A DNA stretch of 64,000 nucleotides, taken from Hydrogenophaga sp. GTDB taxonomy: Bacteria > Pseudomonadota > Gammaproteobacteria > Burkholderiales > Burkholderiaceae_C. The translations under genes were made by a program, and so were the position numbers. Numbering within the stretch: the stretch's first letter is position 1; the number at the start of each line of letters is the position of its first letter. The stretch covers positions 124,001 to 188,000 of the forward strand of contig JAUXNG010000095.1 in NCBI GenBank assembly GCA_030682835.1, written 5' to 3'. Shown piece after piece: positions 62,507-64,000 of this stretch. The notes under the pieces are model-generated. The model was given only the letters and a program-made list of their open reading frames with translations, did not search any database and had not been told where the DNA came from.

Positions 62507-63817
62507 TCAATGACCTGCACTGGCGAGTTGCTCCAGTGCAGCGGTCAGCTCGGCCGTACCGGCCATGACCTTCATGCGTGGGCGCAGGGCGTCCAGCGCG
62601 GGAGAGCCTTCAGACTGGAGTCTGGCAATGGCCTGCCCGACTTCCTTCGGCGACGTGAATCCATCGCTTTGCAGCAGGATCTGTCCGCCGGCGTCGACCA
62701 GCTTGAAATAGAAAAGGCCGTCGCTCTCTCGGTATTGTTTGAAGCTCGCTGCCGCTATTTTCGCCGATTTCGTAGTCGGTGCCTTCGTCGCCAAGGTGTC
62801 AAGGGCCCGCAGGCCCACGGCCTGGCGCAGCTCGCGGGTGAACGGGGTGGCCACGCTGCGGGCCTTTTCGGCACCTCGGCGCAGCGTGTGTTCAATGTGC
62901 GCCGGATTCTGCATCAGCTCTTCGTACACGGCCCGCATGGGCGCAATTTCCTGGTCGATGCGTTCAAACAGCAGCTGCTTGGCCTCGCCCCAGGCGATGC
63001 CGCTGGCGTAGGACTGGGCCAGGCTCGCCGTTTCGTCGACGGAGGCAAAGGCCTGGTAGAGCTGGAACAGGGCCGAGCCCTGCGTGTCCTTGGGTTCGCC
63101 GGGCAGGCGCGAGTCGGTGACGATGCCCATGATCAGCTTGCGCAGCTGCTCGCGCGGCGTGAACAGGGGAATGGTGTTGTCGTAGCTCTTGCTCATCTTG
63201 CGGCCGTCCAGCCCCGGCAGGGTGGCCACGTGTTCCTCGATGGCGGCTTCAGGCAGCGTGAAGTGCTCTCCATAGAGGTGGTTGAAGCTGGCCGCGATGT
63301 CGCGTGCCATCTCGATGTGCTGGATCTGGTCGCGCCCCACCGGCACGCGGTGGGCGTTGAACATGAGGATGTCGGCCGCCATCAGCACCGGGTACATGAA
63401 CAGGCCGGCGGTCACGCCCGCGTCGGGGTCTTCACCGCTTGCGGTGTTTTTGTCGACCGAGGCCTTGTAGGCGTGGGCGCGGTTGAGCATGCCCTTGCCG
63501 GTGACGCAGGTCAGCAGCCAGGTGAGCTCGGGGATTTCAGGAATGTCGGACTGGCGGTAGAAGGTCACTTCGTCCGGGTTCAGTCCGCAGGCCAGCCACG
63601 TGGCGGCGATTTCAAGCGTGGAGCGCTGCACGCGCGCAGGATCGCCCACCTTGATGAGGGCGTGGTAGTCGGCCAGGAAGTAGAAGCTGTCCACTTCGGG
63701 CTGGCGGCTGGCGCGAACGGTCGGGCGCACGGCGCCCACGTAGTTGCCGAGGTGCGGGGTGCCCGAGGTGGTGATGCCGGTGAGGACGCGCAAGGTTTTC
63801 ATGGGTTTTGCAGGCAT
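62507..63817 (-). CDS. trpS: tryptophan-tRNA ligase with C-terminal extension
   Basis: A 436-residue class I synthetase. The HIGH-like motif is TSGTPHLGN (about 17-25), and KMSKS is at 207-211 in GRKMSKSYDN. The core ends near residue 340, where ordinary bacterial TrpRS stops. A further ~90 residues form an extra domain with YRESDGLFYFKLVDAGGQIL and SPKEVGQAIARL, resembling a DUF1508/YegP-like fold. The ATG at 63817 overlaps the stop of the upstream protease gene (TAATG); an ATG five codons later is possible. Confidence 0.95.
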   Translation of the reverse strand: MPAKPMKTLRVLTGITTSGTPHLGNYVGAVRPTVRASRQPEVDSFYFLADYHALIKVGDPARVQRSTLEIAATWLACGLNPDEVTFYRQSDIPEIPELTWLLTCVTGKGMLNRAHAYKASVDKNTASGEDPDAGVTAGLFMYPVLMAADILMFNAHRVPVGRDQIQHIEMARDIAASFNHLYGEHFTLPEAAIEEHVATLPGLDGRKMSKSYDNTIPLFTPREQLRKLIMGIVTDSRLPGEPKDTQGSALFQLYQAFASVDETASLAQSYASGIAWGEAKQLLFERIDQEIAPMRAVYEELMQNPAHIEHTLRRGAEKARSVATPFTRELRQAVGLRALDTLATKAPTTKSAKIAAASFKQYRESDGLFYFKLVDAGGQILLQSDGFTSPKEVGQAIARLQSEGSPALDALRPRMKVMAGTAELTAALEQLASAGH

Positions 63818-64000
63818 TACAGGATGAGCAGGCGAAGGGGCGTAAGCAGCACTTCAATGGCGCTGCCGGTGAGCACCATGAGCGGGCGCAGCCACAGGTT
63901 GCCCACCACGCCGGTTAGCACGAGCGCCATCACGATGAAAAAGCCCCAGGGTTCCACGCGCGAGACCATTTCCGCCTGCTTCCAGGGCAGCAGGCCGACC
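63817..64000 (-). CDS. site-2 protease family protein (partial, C-terminal end only)
   Basis: The last ~60 codons of a gene entering from beyond the window. The visible part reads LPWKQAEMVSRVEPWGFFIV in outline, followed by a hydrophobic helix (MALVLTGVVGNLWLRPLM) and ends LTPLRLLIL. This matches the C-terminus of M50/site-2 protease-like membrane proteins, which precede trpS in many Burkholderiales. Its TAA shares a base with the trpS ATG, so the two are coupled. The catalytic motifs lie outside the window. Confidence 0.7.
   Translation of the reverse strand, partial: VGLLPWKQAEMVSRVEPWGFFIVMALVLTGVVGNLWLRPLMVLTGSAIEVLLTPLRLLIL

Overview
The window is GC-rich, densely coded DNA that reads as a chromosome segment of a betaproteobacterium. 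Gene content and order point to Burkholderiales, most likely Comamonadaceae: scpA with a DUF3460 gene next to pantothenate genes, boxDRCBA, a DUF3305/DUF3306/TorD formate dehydrogenase set, and site-2 protease next to trpS. A Hydrogenophaga-like host is a guess from general knowledge, not something the sequence proves. There is no rRNA, prophage, integrase, transposase or CRISPR array. One tRNA-Ser(CGA) gene is present.

Layout: (1) 1-9.7 kb holds cofactor and housekeeping genes: panC (cut by the window edge), panB, nadC, nadA, nadB, scpA and a DUF3460 gene. They are followed by a SulP anion transporter translationally close to a carboxysome-type beta-carbonic anhydrase. (2) 9.8-15.7 kb holds a BamE-like lipoprotein, a DUF1275 membrane protein, metG, apbC, a membrane protein and a PACE-type efflux protein. 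(3) 15.8-25.2 kb is a complete aerobic benzoyl-CoA (box) pathway: benzoate-CoA ligase, boxD, the HTH/shikimate-kinase-like regulator boxR, and boxC, boxB and boxA. TGCA-N6-TGCA operator-like sites flank boxR. (4) 25.4-29.6 kb has maturation genes for a molybdenum formate dehydrogenase (DUF3305, DUF3306, a polyferredoxin, a TorD-type chaperone). (5) 29.7-39.3 kb is a TauE/SafE permease plus a copper/silver efflux set, cusFCBA, with divergent cusRS. (6) 39.3-42.8 kb is a histidine kinase and a sigma-54-dependent response regulator. (7) 43.3-49.9 kb is the formate dehydrogenase proper: Tat-target small protein, fdhA, fdhB, lipoprotein, fdhC, a small secreted protein, and fdhD. (8) 50-64 kb is mixed housekeeping: upp, an FtsX-like permease, truncated hemoglobin, retropepsin-like protease, Smr protein, radC, fkpB, ispH, serS, a 282-residue unknown, tRNA-Ser, a kinase/regulator pair, trpS and the end of a site-2 protease gene.

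How the parts fit: BoxC ring cleavage of the benzoyl-CoA epoxide releases one ring carbon as formate (known biochemistry). The box genes here run into the formate dehydrogenase maturation genes, and the catalytic subunits lie 18 kb further on. The region can therefore be read as a benzoate-to-formate-to-respiratory-chain unit that is interrupted by a copper-efflux block. In front of the fdh operon I find a strong sigma-54 (-24/-12) promoter and inverted repeats suited to an enhancer-binding protein. The gene for such a protein sits immediately divergent. The two regulatory systems (BoxR with TGCA sites; kinase plus sigma-54 activator) and their possible coupling through formate are the most interesting content of the window.
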